From Parcubacteria group bacterium (GTDB lineage: Bacteria; Patescibacteriota; Minisyncoccia; Phycocordibacterales; Zambryskibacteraceae): a stretch of 46,968 nucleotides of DNA. Made by a program: the position numbers and the translations under genes. Under the pieces are notes generated by a model that was not told the DNA's origin, made no database searches, and worked only from the letters and a program-made list of their open reading frames with translations. Location: assembly GCA_028286465.1 (NCBI GenBank), contig JAQBRN010000017.1, positions 1 to 46,968 on the forward strand, written 5' to 3'. Positions 27,844 to 37,083 of this stretch are shown one piece after another (within the stretch, counting starts at the first letter, position 1; the number at the start of each line of letters is the position of its first letter).

Positions 27844-28907
27844 GTCTGTGTTGCTAATATGTTCTCGAATATCGGTATGATCGTCTGGCCCAACACCTTC
27901 GGAGTCAGGTTGTTTTGCACATATGTATAGGCGTTTTCTGCGATTTCCCTCCTCAATTCCGGATTGCCTTTTAACTCTAGCATAGATTGCGCGATAGCAT
28001 CACTATCGCCCCTTTTGCAGTAAAAAATGTGCTTCTTGTGCTCGAAATGCTCCCGGCTCGCAAGCGATTCCCCGGTCAGTACGGGAACCTTGAGCGCCAT
28101 GAGCTCGTAGACCTTATTGGCGATCACCCGGTCGATCTTCGCGCTCGTGCTGAAGAAACCAAGACCGAGATCGGCGGTACTGACCTTCCTCACAAGTTCC
28201 TCCGGCTTCATGGGCGGGAAAAATAGCACGTTCGAAAGCGAAAGTTCGCGGGCGAGATCCTGCATGCGCTTGTATTCGGAACCTCCGCCGATGATCCAGA
28301 GTTCCATGTTTTCGTTCTCGAGCTTTTTCATCGCATGCATGACAAGGTCCATGCCGTTCAAAAGCTGGATGTATCCGTGGAAGGAAATGACGAATTTCTC
28401 GTTCTTCGGAAGATCGACGTCCGGGAGGGCGAACACTCCGTCGTCGATGCCGTGATACACGACGATGAACTTCTCTTCGGGGATATGCAGGAGACGCGAC
28501 ACATATGCCACATGCTCATGCGTATCAAGAAGGACTTTGTCCGCCAGTCTGCACGAGAGCCAGTCGAGGCAATAGAAATAGAGCGCCTGAATCGAGATCT
28601 TCGGATACTTCTTCCTCTCGAGGATGATCGAGTCGTAGTAGGAAACATGAAGGTCGAAAATAACGGGCTTTCTCGTTAAGAGTTTGGCGAAAGGAACCAT
28701 AATCTGTCCGGGGAATCCGACGATCATGCAATCGAAATCCTTCGGAAGAGCGAGATACCGCTTCAGGAGCTTCCAGTATTTCACGGGGCCCTTTGTCGTA
28801 TCGATCACTTCGACGACATCGATGCCGTTCTGCCTGAAGGCCTTGATGATATTCTTGTTGCGGGCGTAGCGGCTGTCGTAGATGCCGAAGTAGCAGATCT
28901 TTTTCAT
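27840..28907 (-). CDS. GT4-type glycosyltransferase
   Basis: FVISFHGYIQLLNGMDLVMHAMKKLENENMELWIIGGGSEYKRMQDLA...VYELMALKVPVLTGES. Confidence 0.85.
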   Translation of the reverse strand: MKKICYFGIYDSRYARNKNIIKAFRQNGIDVVEVIDTTKGPVKYWKLLKRYLALPKDFDCMIVGFPGQIMVPFAKLLTRKPVIFDLHVSYYDSIILERKKYPKISIQALYFYCLDWLSCRLADKVLLDTHEHVAYVSRLLHIPEEKFIVVYHGIDDGVFALPDVDLPKNEKFVISFHGYIQLLNGMDLVMHAMKKLENENMELWIIGGGSEYKRMQDLARELSLSNVLFFPPMKPEELVRKVSTADLGLGFFSTSAKIDRVIANKVYELMALKVPVLTGESLASREHFEHKKHIFYCKRGDSDAIAQSMLELKGNPELRREIAENAYTYVQNNLTPKVLGQTIIPIFENILATQT

Positions 28908-28910
28908 ACC

Positions 28911-29645
28911 TTATCTGACCATTTTTTTAAAGGCCGCAAATGTCACCGAGGAATCGATCTGTATCCGGGGAAGCTTGAACGGATCGTCTCCCCGCTGTAT
29001 ATACCTCGCTTCCTTCGTCACTGCCCCGAGCCACTGCCCTCCTGTCCTTACGTATTCGACGATCTCAGGGGTATATCTGCCTTTGGGATAACCCAAAATG
29101 TCAGCGGGCTTATTGGTCAGGGACTCGAGTGCCACCCTCGACCCGTTGATCTCCTTTACCGCTTCGGCGAAAGGCAGCTTGGAGAGATCGACCGAGGTCT
29201 TTGATTGCGGCATGAATTCTATAAGGCTATTCGCCGTCGATGCCCGCCTGATATCGCCCTCGCTCATCACCGCGAGCGCGACCTTGCTCTTCGTGGGGTG
29301 TACTCCCTGTCCAAGCGTGCCGGTCACTAAGAAGACCGTCGCCGGAAAATTGTATCTTTTGAGTACGGGAAAGGCGTTCTTGAAAAAATCGAAATATCCG
29401 TTATCGAAGGTAAGCGCGATGCAGCCCTTGCTGTCCTCGCCTCTCTCGAGCATCAGGCACATGCGTGAAAGCGGCACGACCTTGTATTTCTTTTCTTTGA
29501 TATATCTCATCTGACGCTCGAATTCTTCGGGCGGAGTCGTCGAGAGAAGCCCGTTCGCATCGATAGAATGATACGAAAGGATCATTCCTCCACGGTTGAA
29601 AGCGGGAAATAGTGTTGATATAAGGCGTCTAAACAGGTTTGGCAT
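28911..29645 (-). CDS. Polysaccharide deacetylase (CE4/NodB-fold)-like protein with degenerate metal site
   Basis: LSYHSIDANG; IALTFDNGYFDFFKNAFPVLKRYNFPATVFLVTG; ILGYPKGRYTPEIVEYVR; metal His motif absent. Confidence 0.8.
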   Translation of the reverse strand: MPNLFRRLISTLFPAFNRGGMILSYHSIDANGLLSTTPPEEFERQMRYIKEKKYKVVPLSRMCLMLERGEDSKGCIALTFDNGYFDFFKNAFPVLKRYNFPATVFLVTGTLGQGVHPTKSKVALAVMSEGDIRRASTANSLIEFMPQSKTSVDLSKLPFAEAVKEINGSRVALESLTNKPADILGYPKGRYTPEIVEYVRTGGQWLGAVTKEARYIQRGDDPFKLPRIQIDSSVTFAAFKKMVR

Positions 29646-30681
29646 TGAGTTGATCCGTGATGCGCTCGATGAGCGCCCTGACATCATACTCTAGTCTTAC
29701 TTTCCCTTCGAGCTCGCTTACGGCTTTCTGCCTCATACTTTCGTCCATAGCAAGGAATGCGATGATGCGATGCGCGAGGCTTTCCGCATCGTCAAATTCG
29801 TAAGAGAACATCTCCCAGTGCGGACCGAGCACTCCCTTGAATGCCTTGTTAGAAACGAAAGCGGGATGGCCTGCAGCCAAAGATCCGAGCACGGCCTTAT
29901 CCATGCCGCCGTCGGGCGCGGCGTTGATCGAGATGGTCGAAGCGGTGAATGTCTTCGCATCATCATTCGATTCATCCCATGTCAGCAGATCCTGTATGCC
30001 GAGTTCCCGGGCCAGAGCCTGAAGCGTTGTCTTGTAGTCTCTGTCTTCGGGCATGACCGGCGCGCCGGTCATGCGGATGTCTCCGATGCGGATTCCCCTG
30101 TCGATGAGAAGCTTCGAGGCTTTAAGGACGGTGTCGATATGCTTTATCTTCGTAATGCGTCCAAGGTGAAGAATACGGAGAGGTTCGGAAAAATCCGCAA
30201 CAGCTGCGGGAAATTTATCCACATCGATCCCGTGCCCGACGAATCGCACCTTCGAACTTTTGATCCCGAAGCTCTCTCTAGCCGAGGTGAAGATGATATC
30301 GGAAAGGAACGTTGCGATCCTGAGCTTCGGATCGACCTGACGGTGCACATACCAGAGCGCGATCTTCTTGTGAAGCATCTTCCATAACTCCCCGCCGAGA
30401 ATGACATATTCGGGATTCATGTGGACGAACACGACATCGTACTCTTTTCTTAAGGACCAGATATACCGATAGAAATTGCTTGCATACCCGACACGCGAGA
30501 CCCCTTTCTCTTTTCCGAGGCTGTATACCGAGACATTCGCCGGGAGATCGTGCGTACCCTCTTCGAGGCAAATAACCGAGACCTTTTCATAGTACTTCGA
30601 AAACTCGATGATCCAGCCATGGAAGAAGCCGAGGACCGGATCATTCCTGTCTACCTTTTGAGTGACGATAAGAAGCTTCAT
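29629..30681 (-). CDS. GT4-type glycosyltransferase
   Basis: LRILHLGRITKIKHIDTVLKASKLLIDRGIRIGDIRMTGAP...; C-terminal GT-B-like region. Confidence 0.83.
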   Translation of the reverse strand: MKLLIVTQKVDRNDPVLGFFHGWIIEFSKYYEKVSVICLEEGTHDLPANVSVYSLGKEKGVSRVGYASNFYRYIWSLRKEYDVVFVHMNPEYVILGGELWKMLHKKIALWYVHRQVDPKLRIATFLSDIIFTSARESFGIKSSKVRFVGHGIDVDKFPAAVADFSEPLRILHLGRITKIKHIDTVLKASKLLIDRGIRIGDIRMTGAPVMPEDRDYKTTLQALARELGIQDLLTWDESNDDAKTFTASTISINAAPDGGMDKAVLGSLAAGHPAFVSNKAFKGVLGPHWEMFSYEFDDAESLAHRIIAFLAMDESMRQKAVSELEGKVRLEYDVRALIERITDQLNAKPV

Positions 30682-31832
30682 TCGTGTATGCGGCTAGCAG
30701 TCGTTTCCCAATTCTCCTTAAGCTTCGCGAGATAAGCATCTTTCGTCACGAGCTTTGCTTCGAGCGTGCGCTTCAAATGAGTGCGCATCGTTTCCCTGCG
30801 GGCATTATCCTGGATGAGATCATAGACAGCCTTCCACATGAATTCATCGTCGTCCTGAGGACATACGACCGCATCGATGCCGTTCTCGAGTTCCGTCGCG
30901 ATACCGACCGGCGTCGTCACGACAGGCAGGCCCGAAAGACCGGCCTCGACGAGTGCGAGGCCGTATCCTTCGAAGCGCGAAGTTTGTAGGAAAAGATTCG
31001 CCGTCCTATAAAAGGAGGTAACATCCTCCTGCCAGCCGGCAAAGATAACCTGATTGGAGACTCCCAAGGACTTCGAAAGATCTTTCAAATTTCCTTCCTC
31101 GGGTCCCGCACCGACGAGGACGAGTCCGGCATCGGGGAAATACGCATGCACTTTCGCAAGCACCCGAATAGCCTGCGCCACGTTCTTCTCTTTCGTCAGG
31201 CGCGCCACGACAAGCAAGATGAAATGGAAGCCGTAACGCGCATGGAGATCGAAGGAAACTTTGCCCTCCTCGATTCGGTTCATATCGATATAGATCGGCA
31301 GCACAAAGATCTTCCCCGCGCCGAAACCGAATTCGGCCTGGATCCTCTCAGCCACGCCCCGGCTCACCGTGCGTACCGAATCGGCGGATTTTAAAACGGA
31401 ACGGGCGAAAAACTTCCGAACGCCGTTCTGGAATCCCGAAAAGTACGGGGAGAACGGATCGCCATGAAGCTGCACTTCGAGCGGGATCCTCCATGTATTT
31501 TTTACCCGTACGCCGGCCCATCCGCATTCAAGAGAGTCGGCTGTCACGAGGGACTTCCCTCTGACGAACTTTTTATCGAGGACGATCTTCTTCCCGAGAC
31601 TCGCCGCGCCGAGCGGACGCAGGAAACTCGCCCCCGAATTCGTCGGGTAGACCCAAACATTCGTGTCGAGCTTCGTCTCTTTCAAACCGTGCGTTTTATC
31701 GCACATAAGGACGATATGAAGCTCTTCTACAAGCTTCCCGTATTCTTTCATCCGCAAAGAAACCGCGCTTCCGGGGACGGCGATATTCCTGTCGCTTGAG
31801 ATCATGAGGACCTTCAGTCCGCCGAATTCCAT
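30678..31832 (-). CDS. GT4-type glycosyltransferase
   Basis: HFILLVVARLTKEKNVAQAIRVLAKVHAYFPDAGLVLVGAGPEEGNLKDL...FLQTSRFEGYGLALVEAGLSGLPVVTTPVG. Confidence 0.93.
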   Translation of the reverse strand: MEFGGLKVLMISSDRNIAVPGSAVSLRMKEYGKLVEELHIVLMCDKTHGLKETKLDTNVWVYPTNSGASFLRPLGAASLGKKIVLDKKFVRGKSLVTADSLECGWAGVRVKNTWRIPLEVQLHGDPFSPYFSGFQNGVRKFFARSVLKSADSVRTVSRGVAERIQAEFGFGAGKIFVLPIYIDMNRIEEGKVSFDLHARYGFHFILLVVARLTKEKNVAQAIRVLAKVHAYFPDAGLVLVGAGPEEGNLKDLSKSLGVSNQVIFAGWQEDVTSFYRTANLFLQTSRFEGYGLALVEAGLSGLPVVTTPVGIATELENGIDAVVCPQDDDEFMWKAVYDLIQDNARRETMRTHLKRTLEAKLVTKDAYLAKLKENWETTASRIHE

Positions 31833-31838
31833 GCCGGT

Positions 31839-31875
31839 ATTATAGCTTTATTTATAGGGTTTTTGAATGTATAGT
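31839..31875. promoter_or_regulatory. Divergent promoter region: TATAAT (-) and TATAGT (+), each 6-7 nt from its start codon
   Basis: Reverse TATAAT-ACCGGC-ATG; forward TATAGT-GGCATAT-ATG. Confidence 0.6.
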
Positions 31876-31882
31876 GGCATAT

Positions 31883-33034
31883 ATGAAGATCGTCCTGGCA
31901 ACCCCCATCTATCCGCCCGAGATCGGCGGTCCGGCCACTTACACGAAGGAACTTGCCGAGCGTCTGCACGAAACGCACAAGCTCACGGTCGTCGCTCTGA
32001 CGGATTCCCGCGAGGCCTTTCCTGGTACCACACTCGTCGCCGTATCCAAGCGCCGGCCGCTTCCCGTCCGACTCGTACGATTTTTCTTCGCCGTATTGAA
32101 GGCATCATCCGGCGCCGATCTTATCTATGTGCAGAATGCTATGGCTGCGGGGCTTCCGGTGGCACTCGTCTCCATGCTTCGCGGTACGCCCTTCATACTT
32201 AAATTCGTCGGCGACGAAGCATGGGAGCGCGCCACCCAGGCGAAGCTTACTCAGAAACGCCTCGAAGAATTCTTGGAACATCCGGACGGACCGCTCAAGA
32301 TCAAGCTGATGATGATGACCCAGGGCTTCGTTCTCAGACGGGCAAAGATCGTCACGACGCCTTCGGAATATTTAGGCAAGGCCATACAGAAGGCCTATCG
32401 CATCGATCCGAAGAAGGTCATCACCAATTACAACGCCGCCGACGATACGGAAACGCTTCCCTTCGAAGCGAAGCCCGTCAGGCATCAGATCGTCACCACG
32501 GCCCGTCTCACCTCGTGGAAGGGCGTCGATGGCATTATCCGCGCCACGGCAATTCTTAAGAAGACGTATCCCGATATCCGCTTCGTCTGTGCGGGCGACG
32601 GTCCCGAAATGGAAAATTTAAAAGCGCTCGTGAAGGAACTCCATGTCGAGAACGAGGTCAGCCTTTTAGGCAAGATCTCCCGCGCCGAAACCTGGCAACT
32701 CAGGAAGAACTCCGAAGTCTATGTGCTGAACTCGACCTACGAAGGCTTGCCGCATACGGTCCTCACTTCGTTCGCCGCTGAGATCCCGACCGTTGCCACG
32801 GACATTCCAGGGACGAACGAGGCTGTGTATAACGAAAACACCGGCCTTCTTGTCCCTGCCGAAGATCCCGAAGCCGTTGCCAAGGCCGTCGAGCGCTATT
32901 TCGAAAATCCCGCTTTAGCTAAACGCATGGTTGAGAATGGATCGAAGCTCTTGCGCTCCAAATTCTCCTGGGACACACACCTCGAGAATCTAGAGAGCTT
33001 CTTTCAGTCTGTTGTCGCGAAGCCAGTTCACTAA
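31883..33034 (+). CDS. GT4-type glycosyltransferase
   Basis: MKIVLATPIYPPEIGGPATYTKELAERL...IVTTARLTSWKGVDGIIRATAIL...STYEGLPHTVLTSFAAEIPTVATDIPG; start moved to ATG 9 nt inside the ORF-track GTG. Confidence 0.93.
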   Translation: MKIVLATPIYPPEIGGPATYTKELAERLHETHKLTVVALTDSREAFPGTTLVAVSKRRPLPVRLVRFFFAVLKASSGADLIYVQNAMAAGLPVALVSMLRGTPFILKFVGDEAWERATQAKLTQKRLEEFLEHPDGPLKIKLMMMTQGFVLRRAKIVTTPSEYLGKAIQKAYRIDPKKVITNYNAADDTETLPFEAKPVRHQIVTTARLTSWKGVDGIIRATAILKKTYPDIRFVCAGDGPEMENLKALVKELHVENEVSLLGKISRAETWQLRKNSEVYVLNSTYEGLPHTVLTSFAAEIPTVATDIPGTNEAVYNENTGLLVPAEDPEAVAKAVERYFENPALAKRMVENGSKLLRSKFSWDTHLENLESFFQSVVAKPVH

Positions 33035-33958
33035 TTTTGTAATCCCTTCTTCGATCGAGGTTGTCGGTTTCCAGCCGAGGAGTTCCTTGGCTTTTGTTAT
33101 ATCGGCATAGGTCGATTCCACGCTCGACGTATGGCTCGGACGGCTCTTTACCTTGACTTCGAAGTCCGTCACTCGCTCGAACACACCCACGAGTTCTTTA
33201 AGCGATGTCGGCTGGTTATTACCAAGATTGATGATCTCGAATCCGAGAGGTTTCTCCATGGCGCGAATGGTGCCATCGACGATATCTCCTATATATGTAT
33301 AATCGCGCTTTCTCGAGCCGTCGCCGGATATTTCGATCTCTCCACCTTTAAGGATCGCCATGCCCCAGATATACGGCACAAGATCGGGGCGGTTATTCTC
33401 GCCATAAGCATTGAAGTACCTGAGGCATGTGATATTGAGTTTGAAATTATGGTGATACGTATACGCAAGCACTTCATCGGAGCGTTTCGTCATGCCGTAC
33501 GGAGAGAGCGGCCTGTCGGCGATATCGTCTTCCTTCCAGGGCATGCGGTCGCTGTTGCCGTAGACGGATGATGACGAGGCGATGACGGTATTCAGAACAT
33601 TGAACTCCTTCGCCAATTCAAGGATATTGATAGTGCCTCCGATGTTGACCTCGACATAGCTGTGCGGCTCGCCGACGGCCTTACGGGTATTGGCCTTCGC
33701 CGCGAGATGAATGACATACGAAATCTTTTCCTTTTGGAATATCTCTTTCACCGCTTCGAAGTCGCAGATATCCGCCCGGTACAGGACGAAGTTCTCGTGC
33801 GAGGAAAGCTCCGCCACGTATCCTTCCTTGTATTTCGGATCATAGAGATCGTCGGCGAAGTTATCGAGACAAAGAACGCGATAACCCTTTTGAAGAAGCG
33901 CCTTAACGGTATTCGAACCGATGAATCCCGCTCCGCCGGTGACAAGGACAGTTTCCAT
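32990..33958 (-). CDS. NAD-dependent epimerase/dehydratase (UDP-glucose 4-epimerase-like)
   Basis: VLVTGGAGFIGSNTVKALL; VIASSSSVYGN; SPYGMTKRSDEVLAYTYHHNFKLNITCLRYFNAYG. Confidence 0.9.
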   Translation of the reverse strand: METVLVTGGAGFIGSNTVKALLQKGYRVLCLDNFADDLYDPKYKEGYVAELSSHENFVLYRADICDFEAVKEIFQKEKISYVIHLAAKANTRKAVGEPHSYVEVNIGGTINILELAKEFNVLNTVIASSSSVYGNSDRMPWKEDDIADRPLSPYGMTKRSDEVLAYTYHHNFKLNITCLRYFNAYGENNRPDLVPYIWGMAILKGGEIEISGDGSRKRDYTYIGDIVDGTIRAMEKPLGFEIINLGNNQPTSLKELVGVFERVTDFEVKVKSRPSHTSSVESTYADITKAKELLGWKPTTSIEEGITKLVNWLRDNRLKEAL

Positions 33959-33998
33959 AATTGCTTAAAGTATGGCCCTACTATAGGATGAAACCACC

Positions 33999-35069
33999 AT
34001 GAACGCAACAAAACTCTCGGCCATTCAAGAATCTTTAAAGACGCTCGGATTCACTCTCGAAAACGAGCAGCCGCATATTGCCGGAGAGCGCTTCCTCATG
34101 GCCAAGGAGAAGCTCGTCCTCGTCGGCAAGCGCGACTCTGACGGCAAGCGTGTTGCTATCAAGGCAAGCATCACCGAGGCGGGCAGGAGAGATATCACGA
34201 ACGAGAAAAACGCCCGGGATCTTCTCCAGTCCGTTGCCTTCACCAATCAAGCTATTCACTTCCCCGAAGAGCTTCTTTGGACTGAGAAAGACGGCACGCT
34301 CTTCTGGGCCATAGAATTCATCGAGCAGGAGAAGGTCTTCGTCGCCCACACCCTCGAAGAGCAATTCTTCCTTGCCTTGAACGCCTTCGAAGCCCAGGAA
34401 AGTTTCCACGCCACGACTTATGAACATCTTGAGAAGGTCAAGAAGGTTTTCCCTATTTTCTATGCCCAGGAATACTTCAAGGAGTTCTCGGAGTCGAAAA
34501 GGATTATTATGGAAAAGTATCCGAACACCGAACTGGAACAGACGCTTGATCGAACGGAAGAATTCTTGCGTTCGCACAAGTCAACGATCGATACGTATGC
34601 GAACTACCTGACTCACACCGATTTCGTACCGCACAACTTCCGTATCAGGGGCCGCACCATCTACATGCTCGATTGCGCGCCGGAAGCCCGCACCGTTCAC
34701 TTCGGCAACAAGTACGAGGGCTGGGCCCGCTTCCTCAATTACATGGTCATTCACAACCCCGAACTCGACCGGCTCCTCTCGGAGTATCTGCGAAAGAAGC
34801 GCGGCGAAAACGAGTATCTGAGCTTGCGCCTTATGAGAGCCTACAAGATCGTTTTCCTCCTTCGCTTTTATGCCGAATCGCTCGAAGCGACCGAGGGAGA
34901 CCTGCGCGAGCTGACGCTGAAACGCCTTGCCTTCTGGCACCAGATTTTGAAATATGTCCTCGACGACATGCCGATCCCGAAAGAACTCATCGAAGACTAC
35001 AAGGGCACGCGCGACACATTACGAAGCGATGAAGAAAAGAAAAGGCAGATGGAATTCGCCGTCGCGTAG
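33999..35069 (+). CDS. Phosphotransferase (APH/protein-kinase-like fold) family protein
   Basis: ERFLMAKEKLVLVGKRDSDGKRVAIKASI N-lobe; YLTHTDFVPHNFRIRGRTIYMLDCAP catalytic-loop/metal-like region. Confidence 0.6.
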   Translation: MNATKLSAIQESLKTLGFTLENEQPHIAGERFLMAKEKLVLVGKRDSDGKRVAIKASITEAGRRDITNEKNARDLLQSVAFTNQAIHFPEELLWTEKDGTLFWAIEFIEQEKVFVAHTLEEQFFLALNAFEAQESFHATTYEHLEKVKKVFPIFYAQEYFKEFSESKRIIMEKYPNTELEQTLDRTEEFLRSHKSTIDTYANYLTHTDFVPHNFRIRGRTIYMLDCAPEARTVHFGNKYEGWARFLNYMVIHNPELDRLLSEYLRKKRGENEYLSLRLMRAYKIVFLLRFYAESLEATEGDLRELTLKRLAFWHQILKYVLDDMPIPKELIEDYKGTRDTLRSDEEKKRQMEFAVA

Positions 35070-35071
35070 GT

Positions 35072-35848
35072 TTATTTGATAGCAGCTATTCCATCAAAGA
35101 GAGCTCTGGTCGATGTGCCGATGATTTGCTGAGGAGTGTCGGCCAAGGTGATTGGAGCGCCGGCGATGTCATAGACTTCTCCGCCCGCTTCTCGCACGAG
35201 AGCCGTAGCAATGGCGATGTCAGCCGTCGTCATCGTGCCATAAATGACGGCGTCCACACGGCCGGAAGCGAGGAAGGCGAGATCAAGAGCCGATGACCCG
35301 AGATTCGTGTTTTTCTTCGCGTGTTCGAGGAAATACTTCTGGAGATTCAACCCCCATTCCCTGACCTCGGTCTTGCGGCCGATATGAAGCAGTATATAAG
35401 CATCTTTCAAAGCGCTGATGTCGGTGACTCGTATCGGCTTGCCATCAAGAAATGCTCCCTTCTCCTTCTCGAAGCTGTAGAGTTCTCTCGTGACGGGATT
35501 GTAAATGGCTCCAACGACCGCTTCGCCGTTCTCAATATATGAAATGACGGTCGCATAATGCGGGATATTGCGTGCGAAGTTAGACGTGCCGTCGATCGGA
35601 TCGATCGACCAGTACGCCGCTTGTCCGGCGATCCCCCCTTCCGTTTCTTCGGAATAAATCATTTCTCCCGGAAATAATTCCTTGATCTTATTCGTTACGA
35701 ATATGTTGACCTCAAGATCGACATTCGTCAGCACGTCGCGCGAATCCCCTCCCTTCGCAGAAATCTCGAGATGCTTCTCTTTGGATGACAGCACGAGTTC
35801 GCCAGCTTCGGTAACGGTAGAAATGATGAAATCGTATCGGTTTTGCAT
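35072..35848 (-). CDS. Inositol monophosphatase family protein
   Basis: YWSIDPIDGTSNFARNIPHYATVISYIENGEAVVGAIYNP; YSEETEGG; TTADIAIATALVREAGGEVYD. Confidence 0.93.
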   Translation of the reverse strand: MQNRYDFIISTVTEAGELVLSSKEKHLEISAKGGDSRDVLTNVDLEVNIFVTNKIKELFPGEMIYSEETEGGIAGQAAYWSIDPIDGTSNFARNIPHYATVISYIENGEAVVGAIYNPVTRELYSFEKEKGAFLDGKPIRVTDISALKDAYILLHIGRKTEVREWGLNLQKYFLEHAKKNTNLGSSALDLAFLASGRVDAVIYGTMTTADIAIATALVREAGGEVYDIAGAPITLADTPQQIIGTSTRALFDGIAAIK

Positions 35849-35889
35849 AAGGAGAATATAGCACAGAAAAGGCAGGCACTTTTCATCAA

Positions 35890-37083
35890 CTAAGCCAAAT
35901 CGCTAATCGATGAAAGTGGCGACAAAAAGACTCGTCCCTTCATGTCTCTCGCGATAAGATTCCAATCATATTTTTCCTGCACCATTCTTCTGGCATTGAT
36001 GACGATCTTGTCGTGAAGCACCCGGTCGTTCATAAGTTTTTGTATCTGAAAAGCGATGAGCTTCGGACTCTTCACCGGGACGAAGAGGCCTGTCGGGAGC
36101 TTGTCGGGATTCGCATCGGGGTCAAAGAGGAAATCCGGGATGCCGCCGACAGGTGTGGCAATGACCGGCAGGCCGGCGGCCATGGCCTCGATAAACGAAT
36201 TCCCCATTCCTTCGGAAAGCGACGGACGGATAAAGATATCCGAGATCTTCAAATATTTCGGCAGATCTCTATGCTCGATGAACCCGAGAAATATAACGCG
36301 ATCTTCTATCCCGAGTCTCTTGGCCTGACGTTTCAAATCCTCTTCGAGTTCGCCGACGCCGAGGATAAGGAATTTGATATGGCTCGGCAGGAACTTCAGC
36401 GCATCGATCACGTCGCTTATGGCATTCTTCACATTGAGACGCGAAGTCGTAATCAGATAAAAGTCACCGGGCCGTTTCTGCGATTGTTTTCGAGCTTCTT
36501 CAAGAACCGCTTCGGAAATAGGGCTATTGAAAAGTTCCATGTCGACTCCGTTTGGAATAAGTTCCGAAGTACTCTTAAAGCCGAGCTTCCGCGCACGAGC
36601 AAGAAGATAGTTACTGATCGCGGTCAGCGTATCGGTGCGCGCGAGTGCGAGCCGCCACGAAAGATCGATCAGGCCTCCCCAGCGGTATTTCAAATGACCT
36701 TCCGAATCTCCTTCTTGGAGCGTCAGGATCATAGGGATCTTTTTCTTGCCGGAAAGCCTTCGAAGAATGTTCGTGATGTATCCAGCGCCGCTCGCATAGG
36801 TCGCCATGATGGCCCAGAAGGCATCGTATTCGTGTTTCTTATTCAGCTGCCAGGCCTTCACCGCGCCACGAAAGGGCACGGAGAGCTTATCAAGCATTCC
36901 CATGCCGAATCCGATGCGGTACACCGTGACATTCCCTATTTTCTCGACATCGGGCAAATCTTTCTGCTTGGCGCATATAAGATCGAATTGGATATCGGGA
37001 ATGCGGTCCGTAATTTCCTTGACGGCCACCTCGGCTCCGCCGACCATCGGATAATATGACGTGGAGAAAATGAGGACTCGCAT
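35890..37083 (-). CDS. GT4-type glycosyltransferase
   Basis: MRVLIFSTSYYPMVGGAEVAVKEI; DIFIRPSLSEGMGNSFIEAMAAGLPVIATPVGGIPDFLF. Confidence 0.95.
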   Translation of the reverse strand: MRVLIFSTSYYPMVGGAEVAVKEITDRIPDIQFDLICAKQKDLPDVEKIGNVTVYRIGFGMGMLDKLSVPFRGAVKAWQLNKKHEYDAFWAIMATYASGAGYITNILRRLSGKKKIPMILTLQEGDSEGHLKYRWGGLIDLSWRLALARTDTLTAISNYLLARARKLGFKSTSELIPNGVDMELFNSPISEAVLEEARKQSQKRPGDFYLITTSRLNVKNAISDVIDALKFLPSHIKFLILGVGELEEDLKRQAKRLGIEDRVIFLGFIEHRDLPKYLKISDIFIRPSLSEGMGNSFIEAMAAGLPVIATPVGGIPDFLFDPDANPDKLPTGLFVPVKSPKLIAFQIQKLMNDRVLHDKIVINARRMVQEKYDWNLIARDMKGRVFLSPLSSISDLA

